Positions 17,418 through 26,530 of a stretch of 64,000 nt of DNA are shown here, piece by piece (within the stretch, counting starts at the first letter, position 1; every line of letters begins with the position of its first letter). A model generated the notes under the pieces. It saw only the letters and a program-made list of their open reading frames with translations. It ran no database searches and had not been told where the DNA came from. Position numbers and translations under genes: made by a program. Origin of the DNA: Thermomicrobiales bacterium (GTDB lineage: Bacteria; Chloroflexota; Chloroflexia; Thermomicrobiales; CADCWN01); assembly GCA_030446685.1 (NCBI GenBank), contig JAUJMV010000001.1, positions 18,273 through 82,272 of the forward strand, given 5' to 3'.

Positions 17418-18290
17418 ATGGCGAACGCGACCAAACCGCTGGCGAACCGCCTGGCGGTGGTCTTCGATTTCGACGACACGCTGGCGCCGGACAGCATCGA
17501 CGGGTTCGTCGCCAGTTGCGGCCTGGACCCCGACGCCTTCCAGCGGGAGCGGGTGCAGCCCCGCGTCGCCGACGGCTGGAATAAGATGCTGGCGACGTTC
17601 TACGCCCTGGTGGAGGAGTCGCAGCGGCGCGATCATCACCGGGACAAGATCACGCGCGAGCGGCTGGTCGCCTACGGCCGCGAGTTGGCGCCCTTCGAGG
17701 GGGTGCCGGCGATGTTCGAGCGGCTCCGGCGGCGCGTCCGCGAGCTGACCCCCGAGGTGGAGGTCGAGTTCTACCTGCTCAGCAGCGGCATCGCCGAGAT
17801 CGCCCGCCACAACCGCGTCGCCGGCGAGTTCAAGGTGCTGTGGGGCTGCGAGTTCCACTACCACGACGACGGGACGATCGCCTTCGTCAAGCAGTTCATC
17901 AGCCACACCGAGAAGACCCGCTACCTCTACCAGATCGCGACCGGGCTCGACCGCGAGGAGGAGTCGGGCCGGCCGCAGGCGGTCTACGACGAGGTGCCGC
18001 CGGAGGAGCTGCATGTGCCGCTGACGCAGGTCGTCTACGTCGGCGACGGGTCGTCCGATGTTCCCTGTTTCGCGGTGCTGAACGCGGGGGGCGGCGTGGC
18101 GCTCGGCCTCTACAAGGGCGACAAGGCGCAGAACTGGGAGCCGGCGAAGCAGGTCAGCGCCGGGGAGCGGGTCGCCAACCTGGCCCCGGTGGACTTCCGC
18201 GAGGGGTCGGAGCTGATGCGCTCCCTGATCCTCGCGGTGGAGAAGATCTGCAAGCAGATCGCCCTGCGGCAACTGAGCGTGGACGAGTAG
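17418..18290 (+). CDS. HAD-family phosphatase
   Basis: 290 residues; ATG 17418 behind GAGAGGAGGAGG. Motif I is complete, VVFDFDDTLAPDSIDGF, with both Asp residues, so phosphatase chemistry is expected. Motif II is FYLLSSGIAEIA, and motif IV is VVYVGDGSSDVPCFAVLNAGG, the GDGxxD form. The cap insertion follows motif I. The long stretch HDDGTIAFVKQFISHTEKTR between motifs looks specific to a subfamily that I cannot name. A strong hairpin directly after the gene suggests that the operon with the preceding hydrolase ends here. Confidence 0.87.
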   Translation: MANATKPLANRLAVVFDFDDTLAPDSIDGFVASCGLDPDAFQRERVQPRVADGWNKMLATFYALVEESQRRDHHRDKITRERLVAYGRELAPFEGVPAMFERLRRRVRELTPEVEVEFYLLSSGIAEIARHNRVAGEFKVLWGCEFHYHDDGTIAFVKQFISHTEKTRYLYQIATGLDREEESGRPQAVYDEVPPEELHVPLTQVVYVGDGSSDVPCFAVLNAGGGVALGLYKGDKAQNWEPAKQVSAGERVANLAPVDFREGSELMRSLILAVEKICKQIALRQLSVDE

Positions 18291-18302
18291 GGCGCGGAGG
18301 GT

Positions 18303-18328
18303 GTCCCCGCCCCGTCCGGGGCGGGGAC
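18303..18328 (+). terminator. GC-rich hairpin terminator
   Basis: Eleven-base perfect stem (18303-18313 with 18318-18328) around a GTCC loop, 12 bases after the HAD stop. There is no T-run, as is common in this GC-rich sequence, so termination is inferred from position. Confidence 0.5.
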
Positions 18329-18407
18329 GCCGTCACCAGCCGGCGGGGGCGCGGGGGCGATGCCGGCCACGGGCTGCCGCGGCCGCACCCGCTCGCCGGG
18401 CGCATCC

Positions 18408-18878
18408 TCATTCGTCGGCGGCCCCGGCGCGGCGGTCGAGCGCCAGCCCCATGGTCCAGCCGAAGACCCAGTGGGCCACCAGCATGTAGCGCGGGCGTCC
18501 GGGCCGGTCGCGCGGGGGCGGCGGCATGATCCCGAGCGCGGGGACCCAGCCCCAGTAGCTCACCAACCAGACGAGGCTGCCGAAGAGGAGGCCGAACGCG
18601 GGCGCGCCGACGGGGGGCCGGAGGCGGCGGTAGAGGACGCCGAAGAGCGCGCCGGCCACCAGGCCGAAGCCGAAGTGCAGCGCCAGCGTCACCGCCTCCT
18701 CGGCCGGCTCCTCCCCATGCACGTCGAGCGCGTCCAGCGCCTCCTCGGTCACGATCCGCGGCGGCAAGAACCCCAGCCGGTCCACCCCCTGCGCGGCGAG
18801 CATCACCGCGCTCATCGGCGCCGTGGCGATCGTCCCGGCGAGCCCCCCGTCGATCATCGCCCGTAGGTCGCGCTGCAT
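18408..18878 (-). CDS. Integral membrane protein, DUF1440/DUF6789-like
   Basis: 157 residues from ATG 18878, with GGGGGCTGG upstream. It opens MQRDLRAMIDGGLAGTIATA, a pattern seen in YagU-type (DUF1440) and DUF6789 membrane proteins, and has about four helices (GLAGTIATAPMSAVMLAA, HFGFGLVAGALFGVLY, GLLFGSLVWLVSYWG, LVAHWVFGWTMGLAL). It carries no catalytic residues. Neighbours are unrelated and it appears monocistronic. The family name is from memory of the pattern and is tentative. Confidence 0.65.
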   Translation of the reverse strand: MQRDLRAMIDGGLAGTIATAPMSAVMLAAQGVDRLGFLPPRIVTEEALDALDVHGEEPAEEAVTLALHFGFGLVAGALFGVLYRRLRPPVGAPAFGLLFGSLVWLVSYWGWVPALGIMPPPPRDRPGRPRYMLVAHWVFGWTMGLALDRRAGAADE

Positions 18879-19039
18879 CGGCCAGCCCCCTTTCTTGCAC
18901 AGGATCGGTGCGACGCCCGCTGGTGACCGACGGGGATGGCGCCGGGTTGCAGCCGATCCCCCGCCGGTCCCCGCCGCACGCCATGCGACACTGCTCAACG
19001 AATCCGCCGGTTCGTCGCGCTCGTCGCTCGTCGCTCCGG

Positions 19040-20053
19040 CTACCGCCGCCGCACCAGCGCCGCGGCGGCGGCGATCCCGGCGGCGCCCGCCCCGAGCAGC
19101 CAGCGGCGGTGGGTGCTGGCCCAGAGCTGCGGGCTGGCGGCGCGCGCGCGGTCGTCGAAGGCGCCGTGCGCGCCGTGGTCGCGCTCCCGGTCCACCGGCT
19201 CCCAGAGGTTGTGCGGGCGGGCGGGGTCGCGCGGCTCCCCGGTCTGCTGCCCCCCGTAGCCGGTCTTCGCCAGGTACCAGTCGCCCAGACCGGGGAAGAA
19301 CTTGTTGCCCCAGACGACGATCACCGAGGAGCGCCCCACCAGCAGCTCCCGCCGCTCGTGCGCCGCCGCCCAGACGATCGCCTCGGCGGCGACCTCCGGT
19401 TGGTAGATCGGCGGGACCGGCTGCGCCTGGTGGGGCAGGCGGCTCTTGACCCAGCCGAACTGCGGCGTGTTCAGCGCGGGCATCTGCACCATCGCCAGGC
19501 GCACCTTGCTCCCGTCGTGCAGCAGCTCCGCCCAGAGGGAGTCGCAGAAGCCCTGGATGGCGTGCTTGGCCCCGCAGTAGGCCGCCTGCAGGGGGATGCC
19601 GCGGTAGGCCAGCGCCGAGCCGACCTGCACGATGACGCCCCGGTCGCGCGGCAGCATCCGCTTCAGCGCCGCCAGGGTGCCGTAGACGTAGCCCAGGTAG
19701 GTCACCTCGGTGACCCGCTTGAATTCGTCGGGGGTCATCTCCTTGATCGGCGAGAAGACCGAGGCCATCGCATTGTTGACCCAGACGTCGATCGGGCCGA
19801 GTTGCTCCTCGACCGCCGCGGCCGCCGCCTCCACCGCCGCGGCGTCGGCCATGTCGGTCGGCAGGACCAGCGCCTGCCCGCCCGCCGCCTCCACGTCGCG
19901 CCGCGCGCCCTCCAGCCCCGCTTCTCCCCGCGCCAGCAGGGCGACCGCCGCCCCCTGCCGGGCGAAGGCCCGGGCCGTCGCCCGACCGACCCCCGCCGAC
20001 GCCCCGGTGACGACGACGACCTGCGGGCGGTGCGCGTCTCGCGTCTCGTTCAT
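19040..20053 (-). CDS. Short-chain dehydrogenase/reductase with C-terminal membrane helix
   Basis: 337 residues from ATG 20053 with GGAGG upstream. It has the NAD(P)-binding [17 protein letters not shown], the structural NNAMAS motif, the catalytic Ser in VGSALAYRG and the YCGAKHAI Tyr-Lys pair. After the ~250-residue core the protein continues with [20 protein letters not shown] and a final helix [16 protein letters not shown], so it is probably tethered to the membrane. This longer form is common in actinobacterial and Chloroflexota SDRs. The substrate is unknown. Confidence 0.9.
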   Translation of the reverse strand: MNETRDAHRPQVVVVTGASAGVGRATARAFARQGAAVALLARGEAGLEGARRDVEAAGGQALVLPTDMADAAAVEAAAAAVEEQLGPIDVWVNNAMASVFSPIKEMTPDEFKRVTEVTYLGYVYGTLAALKRMLPRDRGVIVQVGSALAYRGIPLQAAYCGAKHAIQGFCDSLWAELLHDGSKVRLAMVQMPALNTPQFGWVKSRLPHQAQPVPPIYQPEVAAEAIVWAAAHERRELLVGRSSVIVVWGNKFFPGLGDWYLAKTGYGGQQTGEPRDPARPHNLWEPVDRERDHGAHGAFDDRARAASPQLWASTHRRWLLGAGAAGIAAAAALVRRR

Positions 20054-20136
20054 CCGCAATCCCTCCTCCGCGAAAGTTCAGGGCCGCCGGCAGGCTGTCG
20101 CCCCGGCCCCTGCCGGGCGCGGGCGGCCCCTCGGCG

Positions 20137-21774
20137 TCAGTGGCGCATCGCGCCGACGCGGAACCAGCGATAGCCGTAGGCGCCTAGCCGGATCCCCCCC
20201 GCGTCGTCCGGGGCCGCCTCGTAGTCCCGGTCGCCCAGCAACTCGACCAGCGGCCCCTCCCCGAGATCCTGCCGGTCCAGGCTGACGGTGCATTCGTCGC
20301 CCGCCAGGTTGTGGAGGGCGAGCGCGCGGCCCCCCTTCCAGCGGCTCTCCTGCGCGAAGACGGCCGGCTCGCCCGTCTCCAGGACGCGCCAGGCCCCCCG
20401 GCCGAACTCGGGGCATTCCTTGCGCGCGCGGATCAGCCGCTCGATCCGGTTGAGCAGGGAGTCGGGGGCGCGACGCTGCCGCGCGACGTTGACCCGCTCG
20501 TACCCGTACTCGCCGCCGGCGATGACCGGGCGCACGAACCGGTCCGGGGGCGCGGTCGAGAAGCCGCCGCCGGCCTCGCCCGACCACTGCATCGGCGTGC
20601 GGACGCTCGTCCGCCCATCGAGCGACAGGTCGTCCCCCATGCCGATCTCCTCGCCGTAGCGCAGGACCGGCGTGCCGGGCAGGGTGAAGAGCAGGCTGTA
20701 GGCCAGGGCGACGCGGCGCGGGTCGCCCCCGACCATCGGCGGCAGGCGGCGGCGGATGCCGCGCCCGAAGATGCGCATGTCTTTGTCCGGCGCGAAGGCC
20801 CGGAAGACCTCCTCGCGCTCGGCGTCGCCGAGGCGTTCGAGGTCGAGTTCGTCGTGGTTGCGGACGAAGTTCGCCCATTGGCCGCCGGGGGGGATCGCCG
20901 GCAGCGCCCGGAGGCTGGCCGCAATCGGGGCGGCCCGCTCGCGCGCGAAGGCGAGGAAGAGGTGCGCGTTCACGATGAAGTTGAACAGCAGGTGCATCTC
21001 GTCCCCGTCGCCGAAGAAGGATCGCAATTCGTCCGGCGGGACGTCCGACTCGGCGAGGAGGATCGCGTCGCCGCGCTGGGCGGCGAGGAAGGCGCGCAGC
21101 TCGCGCAGGACCCGGTGGGGGTCGTCGATCGGCGCATCGGTGATGCCGAGTTGCTCGATCAGGTAGGGCGCGGCGTCGACCCGGAAGCCGGAGACGCCGA
21201 GTTCGAGCCAGAAGCCGACGATCCGGCGGATCTCCTCGCGCACCGCCGGGTTGGCGATGTTCAGGTCCGGCTGGTGCGTGTAGAAGCGGTGCAGGTAGTA
21301 GGCGCCGGCCGCGTCGTCATACTCCCACAGGCTGTCCTCCACCGTGGGGAAGACGAGCTTCGCCCGGGTGTCTTGCGGCGGCTCGTCGGTCCAGACGTAG
21401 TAGTCGCGGTAGCGCGAGTGCCGGTCCCGCCGCGCCGCCTGGAACCAGGGGTGCTGGTCCGAAGTGTGGTTGACGACGAGATCGACCAGGACGCGGATGC
21501 CGCGCTCCCGCGCCTCCTGCATGAAGACGACGAAGTCGCCCAGCGTGCCGAGGCGCGGGTCCACGCCGTAGTAGTCGGTGACGTCGTAGCCGTTGTCGCG
21601 GTTCGGCGAGGGGTAGAACGGGAGCAGCCAGAGGCAGGTGACACCGAGCCCGGCGAGATAGTCGAGGCGGCCGGTCAGGCCGGCGAAGTCGCCCACCCCG
21701 TCGCCGTCGCCGTCCTGGAAGGTCTCGACATCGAGCGAATAGACGATCGCCTGCTCGTACCAGCGCCCGCTCAT
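20137..21774 (-). CDS. GH13 enzyme, trehalose-synthase-like
   Basis: 545 residues from ATG 21774; a GTG at 21801 with GAGGAGG is an alternative. The GH13 regions are DLVVNHTSDQHPWF (I), GFRVDAAPYLIEQL with the nucleophile Asp (II), AILLAESDV with the acid Glu (III) and FVRNHDELDLERL (IV). The region IV form NHDELxLE and the later RIFGRGIRRRLPPMVGGD are typical of trehalose synthase (maltose to trehalose isomerase). The lack of a signal peptide fits a cytoplasmic enzyme. No maltokinase or glycogen genes are adjacent, so the precise substrate is inferred from motifs. Confidence 0.85.
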   Translation of the reverse strand: MSGRWYEQAIVYSLDVETFQDGDGDGVGDFAGLTGRLDYLAGLGVTCLWLLPFYPSPNRDNGYDVTDYYGVDPRLGTLGDFVVFMQEARERGIRVLVDLVVNHTSDQHPWFQAARRDRHSRYRDYYVWTDEPPQDTRAKLVFPTVEDSLWEYDDAAGAYYLHRFYTHQPDLNIANPAVREEIRRIVGFWLELGVSGFRVDAAPYLIEQLGITDAPIDDPHRVLRELRAFLAAQRGDAILLAESDVPPDELRSFFGDGDEMHLLFNFIVNAHLFLAFARERAAPIAASLRALPAIPPGGQWANFVRNHDELDLERLGDAEREEVFRAFAPDKDMRIFGRGIRRRLPPMVGGDPRRVALAYSLLFTLPGTPVLRYGEEIGMGDDLSLDGRTSVRTPMQWSGEAGGGFSTAPPDRFVRPVIAGGEYGYERVNVARQRRAPDSLLNRIERLIRARKECPEFGRGAWRVLETGEPAVFAQESRWKGGRALALHNLAGDECTVSLDRQDLGEGPLVELLGDRDYEAAPDDAGGIRLGAYGYRWFRVGAMRH

Positions 21775-21843
21775 CGCCTGCCCGCCCCAGTGCTGCTCCA
21801 CCCCCCCTCCTCTCCCCCGTGCCCGTCCGACCGGCCGCGCCGG

Positions 21844-22224
21844 CTACTCGTTGCCGGCGAAGGCGATCGTGCTTAGCAGGGCGTTCTCGGCCTGCCGCGA
21901 GTCGAGCCGGGTGTGCTGCACGACGATCGGCACGTCCGACTCGATCACGCTGGCGTAGTCGGTCCCGGCCGGGATCGGCTCGGGCTCGGTCAGGTCGTTG
22001 AAGCGGACGTGGCGGGTGCGCCGGGCCGGCACCGTCACCCGGTAGGGGCCGGCGGGCTCACGGTCGGCGAAGAAGAGGGTGATCGTCACCCGCGCGTCCC
22101 GGTCCCCGGCGTTGAGCAGGCAGGCCGTCTCGTGGCTGGTGAAGAGCGGCGCCGGGCCGTTGCTCCACTCCGGGATGTAGCCCTCCGCGATCGCCCAGCG
22201 CCTCCGCCCGATCGGCGCGCTCAT
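21844..22224 (-). CDS. Sensory-rhodopsin-transducer family protein (ASRT-like)
   Basis: 126 residues from ATG 22224 with GAGGAAAGGGTGGG upstream. AIAEGYIPEWSNGP, SHETACLLNAGD, GPYRVTVPARRTRHVRFNDL and VPIVVQHTRLDSRQAENA follow the Anabaena sensory rhodopsin transducer along its whole length as I recall it. ASRT is a soluble beta-sandwich tetramer that partners a rhodopsin in Anabaena. No rhodopsin gene is present here. The downstream neighbour on the same strand is a GH13 sugar enzyme, which fits proposals that this fold binds small ligands such as sugars. The family call is firm; the role is not. Confidence 0.85.
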   Translation of the reverse strand: MSAPIGRRRWAIAEGYIPEWSNGPAPLFTSHETACLLNAGDRDARVTITLFFADREPAGPYRVTVPARRTRHVRFNDLTEPEPIPAGTDYASVIESDVPIVVQHTRLDSRQAENALLSTIAFAGNE

Positions 22225-22329
22225 CGTTCCCACCCTTTCCTCTCGTTCCGCCGCCGGCCGGCCGATCGCGCCCCGCGTTCCGCGACCCCAGCCGGCGCCC
22301 AATCGGTCACGCCGTTGGCGAGACAGGCC

Positions 22330-22372
22330 GGACGGACACGCAGGTCCGCCCCTACGTCCCGGCGGCCGGGCG
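22330..22372. repeat. Short palindromic intergenic element
   Basis: GGACGGAC-ACGCA-GGTCCGCC forms a small hairpin flanked by CCCTACG. The 'GTAGGGGCGGACCTGCGTGTCC' type of intergenic element is widespread in bacteria. Only one copy is in this window, so its repeat nature is from general knowledge. Confidence 0.35.
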
Positions 22373-22401
22373 CCCCTGCGGCACGGCGGTCCGGGGTCGC
22401 C

Positions 22402-22782
22402 TCAGCGCGGCTCGCCGCCGGCCGGGTGTTCCTCCGGGACGGTGTGCGAGGGGAGGAGCGCCGACCAGCCGCCCCCGAACCGCTGCTCGACCGTGCCGCG
22501 CACCAGCGCGAACCCGATCAGCAGCGCGCCGACGACGAGGCTGTTGACCGTCGCCGCCGGCGCATGCCCGAGGATCCAGGGGGCGAGCAGGAGCCAGCCG
22601 CCGAGCGCCACGTTGACGAAGCGGACGGACCGCGTCACCTCCCAGATCGCGATCGTCGCGAAGGCGGCGGCGATCGGGCCGACGATCCGGTCGTTCGTGC
22701 GCGCCGCCCCGCCGTAGCCGAGGACCGCCGGCGCGGCCATCAGCCAGATCCCCAGCACCGCGTTGGCGATCCGCGCCCACAT
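22402..22782 (-). CDS. SPW-repeat membrane protein
   Basis: 126 residues with four hydrophobic helices in two similar halves. The first half has LGIWLMAAPAVLGYGG then RIVGPIAAAFATIA; the second has LGGWLLLAPWILGHAP then NSLVVGALLIGFAL. This duplicated [LG]xWLxxAPxxLG arrangement is the SPW repeat. It starts 34 bases after the VKOR-like gene ends, on the same strand, so the two are probably one unit. Function unknown. Confidence 0.75.
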   Translation of the reverse strand: MWARIANAVLGIWLMAAPAVLGYGGAARTNDRIVGPIAAAFATIAIWEVTRSVRFVNVALGGWLLLAPWILGHAPAATVNSLVVGALLIGFALVRGTVEQRFGGGWSALLPSHTVPEEHPAGGEPR

Positions 22783-22816
22783 CGCGCCCCCCCCGCAATC
22801 CCCGGCCCCGCCGGTG

Positions 22817-23392
22817 TCAGCCCTGCGCGGCCGTCCGGGGAGCCCCGCGCCGCTCGTCGTCGAGGCCCCAGAAGACGCGCCAGGCCGAGCGCCCGCGCGC
22901 CCGCTCCCGCTTGACCCACTGCAGGCTCGCCAGGAACTCGTCCATCGCCGGGCCGATCATCGCGACCGAGATCACCGCCGAGGCGAGGCAGAGCGTGCAG
23001 AACTCGCCGAAGAGGACCGGCTGGAGGATCACTAGCAGGATGCTGACCGCGCCGAGCGGGCCGACCGCCAGCCCGAAGAGGATCACGATCCAGGGCATCG
23101 TGCGCCAGCGCCCGCGCCGCCCGATCACGCCGGTCACCGCGTCGGCCAGATAGCCGAGCGCGCCGAGTGCCGCGTCCGGGATCGGCAGGATGCGCGAGAT
23201 GCTCGAATTGAGGATCACCCGGCTGCCGTCCCCGAAGAACGGCTCCCAGACGCCGGAGAAGATCCCCCACTGATAGAGCGCCAGGTACCCCGCGATCAGG
23301 AACCCGACGAGCGCCAGGCCGACAATCGGCAGGCGCTGCCCCCAGGTCGAGGGGTTGTAGCTCCACCCCGGCGGCGCGTCGCTCTCCGCCAT
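22817..23392 (-). CDS. Vitamin K epoxide reductase-family membrane protein
   Basis: 191 residues with about four membrane helices. The last helix carries FGEFCTLCLASAVISVAM, the CxxC-in-membrane motif of VKOR/DsbB-type oxidoreductases, and SRILPIPDAALGALGYL matches the loop before helix 2. A periplasmic cysteine pair, usual in bacterial VKOR, is not evident (the loop reads FGDGSRVILNSSISR), so full disulfide-generating activity is uncertain. It may be a related quinone-linked protein. An SPW-repeat gene follows. Confidence 0.7.
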   Translation of the reverse strand: MAESDAPPGWSYNPSTWGQRLPIVGLALVGFLIAGYLALYQWGIFSGVWEPFFGDGSRVILNSSISRILPIPDAALGALGYLADAVTGVIGRRGRWRTMPWIVILFGLAVGPLGAVSILLVILQPVLFGEFCTLCLASAVISVAMIGPAMDEFLASLQWVKRERARGRSAWRVFWGLDDERRGAPRTAAQG

Positions 23393-23411
23393 CCTCCCTC
23401 CCCTCCGCCCG

Positions 23412-23501
23412 TCAGTCGCGTCCGTCGTGGCGCCGGTCCCGCCGCTTGCGCCACCAGCGCCAGGCCGCCGGCAGCGCCACCGCCGCGATCTTCTTCCACA
23501 T
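23412..23501 (-). CDS. Very small basic, tryptophan-rich protein, 29 residues
   Basis: The ATG at 23501 has an excellent ribosome site (AAGGAGGAG). The product starts MWKKIAAVALPAAWRWWRKR and ends RRDRRHDGRD: a short hydrophobic segment followed by an Arg/Trp-rich tail. It could sit at the membrane surface. It lies between the PRC-barrel-like gene and the VKOR-like gene on the same strand. It is called from ribosome site and composition only. Confidence 0.4.
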   Translation of the reverse strand: MWKKIAAVALPAAWRWWRKRRDRRHDGRD

Positions 23502-23627
23502 GATCGGCTCCTCCTTGCCGTGAGGCATGATCCCGCCGCGTCGCGGCCCGCGCCCGCCTGGTCGCCGGCAGGGACCGGGCGGCCATCGTCGTCGTGTAGC
23601 CGGGGGGCGCATCGCGCCGCCCGGCCG

Positions 23628-24032
23628 CTACGCCTTCGGGAGATCGTCGCGCAGGACGCCGAGTCTGACCCCGTCCTCGGTGACGCCCGCGATCTGATCC
23701 GGGGCGGCGTAGCGGTCGCCGGAGAAGAGCCCGCCGTCGATCCGGATGAAGCCGGAGCGCAGCAGGCGCTGGCGCAGGGCCTCCGGGACCGTATCCTGGG
23801 GCAGGAACGCCTGGGCGATGTCCTCGATCAGCCCCCCGTCGGTCTCGCTGGCCGGCGAGACGGTCGCCGCGGCCTGGCCGGGGTCGGCATCCTTATTCGC
23901 CGCGCCCATGTAGACGCGCTCGACGGTGCCGATCTCCTCGCCCGCGTAATCGTAGACCCGCATCCCCTCCTCGATCAGGGTCAGGGGACCGTGCTGCTTG
24001 AACCGCCCGAACGGCTCGCTCGTTTCGGCCAT
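23628..24032 (-). CDS. PRC-barrel-like small protein
   Basis: 134 residues from ATG 24032 with GGAAGGAGGGTGACG before it. TLIEEGMRVYDYAGEEIGTV near the N-terminus and FIRIDGGLFSGDRYAAPDQI near the C-terminus follow the beta-barrel pattern of PRC/DUF2171 proteins (V-x-D-x-x-G-x-x-I-G-x-V). Such proteins are often stress-linked or serve as adaptor domains. It is driven by a clear TTNAC phased-array promoter 68 bases upstream, like the second PRC-barrel gene at 41288-41704. Confidence 0.65.
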   Translation of the reverse strand: MAETSEPFGRFKQHGPLTLIEEGMRVYDYAGEEIGTVERVYMGAANKDADPGQAAATVSPASETDGGLIEDIAQAFLPQDTVPEALRQRLLRSGFIRIDGGLFSGDRYAAPDQIAGVTEDGVRLGVLRDDLPKA

Positions 24033-24099
24033 CGTCACCCTCCTTCCGGCGGCGGCACGCGCGCCGGGGTCGGACACGCCCCGCCATCCGCCATACTGC

Positions 24100-24173
24100 A
24101 GTGTAGCAGCGCGGGGTCAACGGGCGCGTCAAAGGGGTAAACGGGAGGGTAAACAATGGTCAACAATGGTGAA
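24100..24173 (-). promoter_or_regulatory. TTNAC phased-array promoter, copy 2
   Basis: On the minus strand the half-sites start at 24173 (TTCAC), 24163 (TTGAC), 24153 (TTTAC), 24141 (TTTAC), 24132 (TTGAC) and 24120 (TTGAC): spacings 10, 10, 12, 9 and 12 bp. A TACACT -10 box starts 15 bp later, at 24105. The spacing is identical to copies 1, 4 and 5. Confidence 0.78.
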
Positions 24174-24278
24174 CGGGATGCGGGGACCCCCTGCCTGGGC
24201 GCCAACGCCCTGGGGCACACCGACCGGGGCGGCCAGGGGACTGGCGCCGGCACGGTCGAGGATCGCCCCGAGCCCGCG

Positions 24279-24978
24279 CTAGCGGGGTGGGATGAAGCGG
24301 TAGCCGGTGCCCCACTGGGTCTGGATGTAGCGCGGGCGCTCGGCGTCGTCGCCCAGCTTCTGGCGCAGGCGGCTGACGAAGACCTTGAGGTAGTGGACGT
24401 CGTGGGTGTAGTCGGCCCCCAGACCCGCTCCAGGAGGAGTTGGTGGGGCAGCGTCGTCCCGGCGTGGCGCACCAACTCCTCCAGGAGCAGGTACTCGGTG
24501 GGGGTCAGCTCGACCACCCGCCCCCCACGCGCACCTCGCGGGTGGCGAAGTCGAGGGTGAGGTCGCCCGCCGCGAAGTCGGGGGCGCCGGGGGCGGGGCC
24601 GGGGGCCGGGGCGGCGCGGCGGGCGAGGGCGCGCAGGCGGGCGAGCAGCAGCAGGTGGTCGAAGGGCTTGGTGAGGTAGTCGTCGGCCCCCAGGTCGAGC
24701 GCCTGCACCTCGTCCACGGTGGTGTCGCGCGCGGTGAGCATCAGGATCGGCACGCGGGAGGTCTGACGGATGCGCCGGCAGACCTCGAAGCCGTCGGGCG
24801 GCGGCATCGTCACGTCGAGGATCACCAGATCGGGCGCCTCCGCGGCGAAGCGGCGCAGCGCCTCCGCGCCGTCGGGGGCGATCGTCACCGCGCCGTCCGG
24901 CCAGAGGGTGCGCGCGCTCAGGGCGACCATCTGGGCCAGGTCGCGGTCGTCCTCCGCGATCAAGAGTTTCAGTGCCAT
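24279..24978 (-). CDS. OmpR-family response regulator, two frameshifts
   Basis: Starts at ATG 24978, overlapping the end of the kaiC-like gene. The receiver domain is complete: LLIAEDDRDLAQMV, the phosphoacceptor in DLVILDVTMPPPDGFE, the Thr in LMLTARD and the Lys in DDYLTKPFD. The winged-helix domain is split by two shifts: near 24527 (VRVGG to RVVELTPTEYLLLEELV) and near 24416 (LERVWG to ADYTHDVHYLKVFVSRLRQK), ending GTGYRFIPPR at TAG 24279-24281. Each is repaired by adding one G to a G run. As repaired it is a normal KdpE/PhoB-sized regulator of about 230 residues. Confidence 0.82.
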
Positions 24979-26530
24979 GGCCCCCCTCCCCGGTGGGCGT
25001 CCCGCTCGCCCCGCCCTCCGCGCCCCCGCCCGCCCCGACCGCGCCTCCGGCCGGATGTCGCCGGGCCGCCGGGGTCGGCCCCGCCGCCCGGCCCGGCCGC
25101 GGGCGCGGTGTGTACGACGATGCCTCCTTCCACAATATCATACGGGCGGAACTCTTTGCCATGCACGCTGCCGCGCATCTTGACCACGGCCAGGCTCTTG
25201 CTCAGCCGCCCGGGGGCCTCCTCGGCGTAGCGCAGCGCGATGATGTCGTCGGCCAGGATCGAGATGGCAAAGGGGCTGAAGCGCAGATCGGTGATCGCGT
25301 CCCCGCTGCTCTCGGCGGTCAGCAGGGCGGTGATGCCGCCGCCGGTCAGCGCCCCGACCAGCCGGTAGAGCGCCTCGCGGTACTCCTCCCCGCGGTAGGA
25401 GGGGGCCAGCGCCAGCTCGAAGCCGGACAGGGAGTCGATCACCACCCGCCGGGCGCCGATCCCGGCGGCCGCCTCGCGGATCGCCTCGAACGCCTCGCCG
25501 GGCGAGAGATCGAGCGCCCGCAGGTAGAGGAGCCGCAGCCGTCCCGCGCGCTGCAGCGCCGGCAGGTCGAACCCGAGGCCCGCCGCGCGGCGCAGGTAGG
25601 CCCCGGGGTGCTCGTCGAAGATGGCGATGACCCCCGGCTCGCCCGCCCGCGCCCCCGCGACGATGAATTGCAGCGCCAGGATCGACTTGCCCGCGCCGGT
25701 GGGGCCGCTGACCAGCACCGCGTCGCCGACCAGGATCCCCCCGCCGGTCAGCGCGTCCAGCCCCGGCACGCCGGCGTCGAGCCGGGTCGCCGGCAGCGGC
25801 CGGTCGGTCGGCTCCGGCGGCAACTGGACGCGCGGGAAGACCCGGAGGCCCGCCGCGCCGATGCGGAAGAGGTGCAGGCCGGGCCGCGTCGCCTGCCCGC
25901 GCAGCTTCAGCACCTGCAGCTTGCGCACGACGGCGTTGCGCTCGACGTCTTTGCTGAGCAGGAGGATGCCGTCGGCCACGGTGAAGGCGGGGTCGTCGCG
26001 CGCCTCGGCGTCGCCGTACTCGCCGACCAGGAAGGTGGTGGCCTGCGCGCCGGCCAGGCGCACCGCCAGCCGCTGGGTGAAATCCGCCAGTTCCAGCCGG
26101 CCGGCCCCGGCGCCGGCCGCCGCCCGTGCCAGGCCGCGGAAGGAGTCGACGACCACGAGGCCGGGATCGAGTTCCTCGACGCGCTGGGTGAGCGCCGCCA
26201 GCACCGCCGCCAGCCCCCGTCCAGCAGCGCGTCGCCGAGGTTGACGAAGTGGAGGCTCTCGCCCACCCTGGCCGGGTCGAAGAAGGTGAACTGCTGCTGG
26301 TAGCGCAGCAGCTTCAGCGCCGGCTCGCCGAGGACGGTGCAGTAGAGCGCGGGGCGCGCGGGGGAGGCCAGGGCGAAGACGATCTGCAGGGCCAGCGTCG
26401 TCTTGCCGGCGCCGGGCGGGCCGGCGATCAGGTTGAAGGAGTACTCCGGCAGGCCGCCCCCCAGCACCTCGTCGAGGCCGGGGACGCCGGTCGCCAGCGT
26501 GACGATGGGGACGGGTGGCTGCTCGCTCAT
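24969..26530 (-). CDS. KaiC-like dual-domain ATPase, one frameshift
   Basis: Two RecA-type domains. The first has GLDEVLGGGLPEYSFNLIAG and Walker A GPPGAGKTTLALQ, starting at ATG 26530. The second has GLDALTGGGILVGDAVLVSG, Walker A GPTGAGKSILALQF and a Walker B-like RRVVIDSLSGFELAL. A shift near 26213 (GDALLDGG to LAAVLAALTQRVEELDPG) is repaired by one extra G in a run of five. The C-terminus is a basic GRRRGRGGRGRG tail. KaiC-like proteins outside cyanobacteria often act with sensor kinases. Here the gene overlaps a helical protein upstream and a response regulator downstream, with a large histidine kinase next door. kaiA/kaiB are absent. Confidence 0.83.

Noticed and set aside
16881-18272. 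A 463-codon minus-strand frame opposite the hydrolase and HAD genes
   Set aside because: The plus-strand proteins are clear, and the antisense product has no domain-like sequence.
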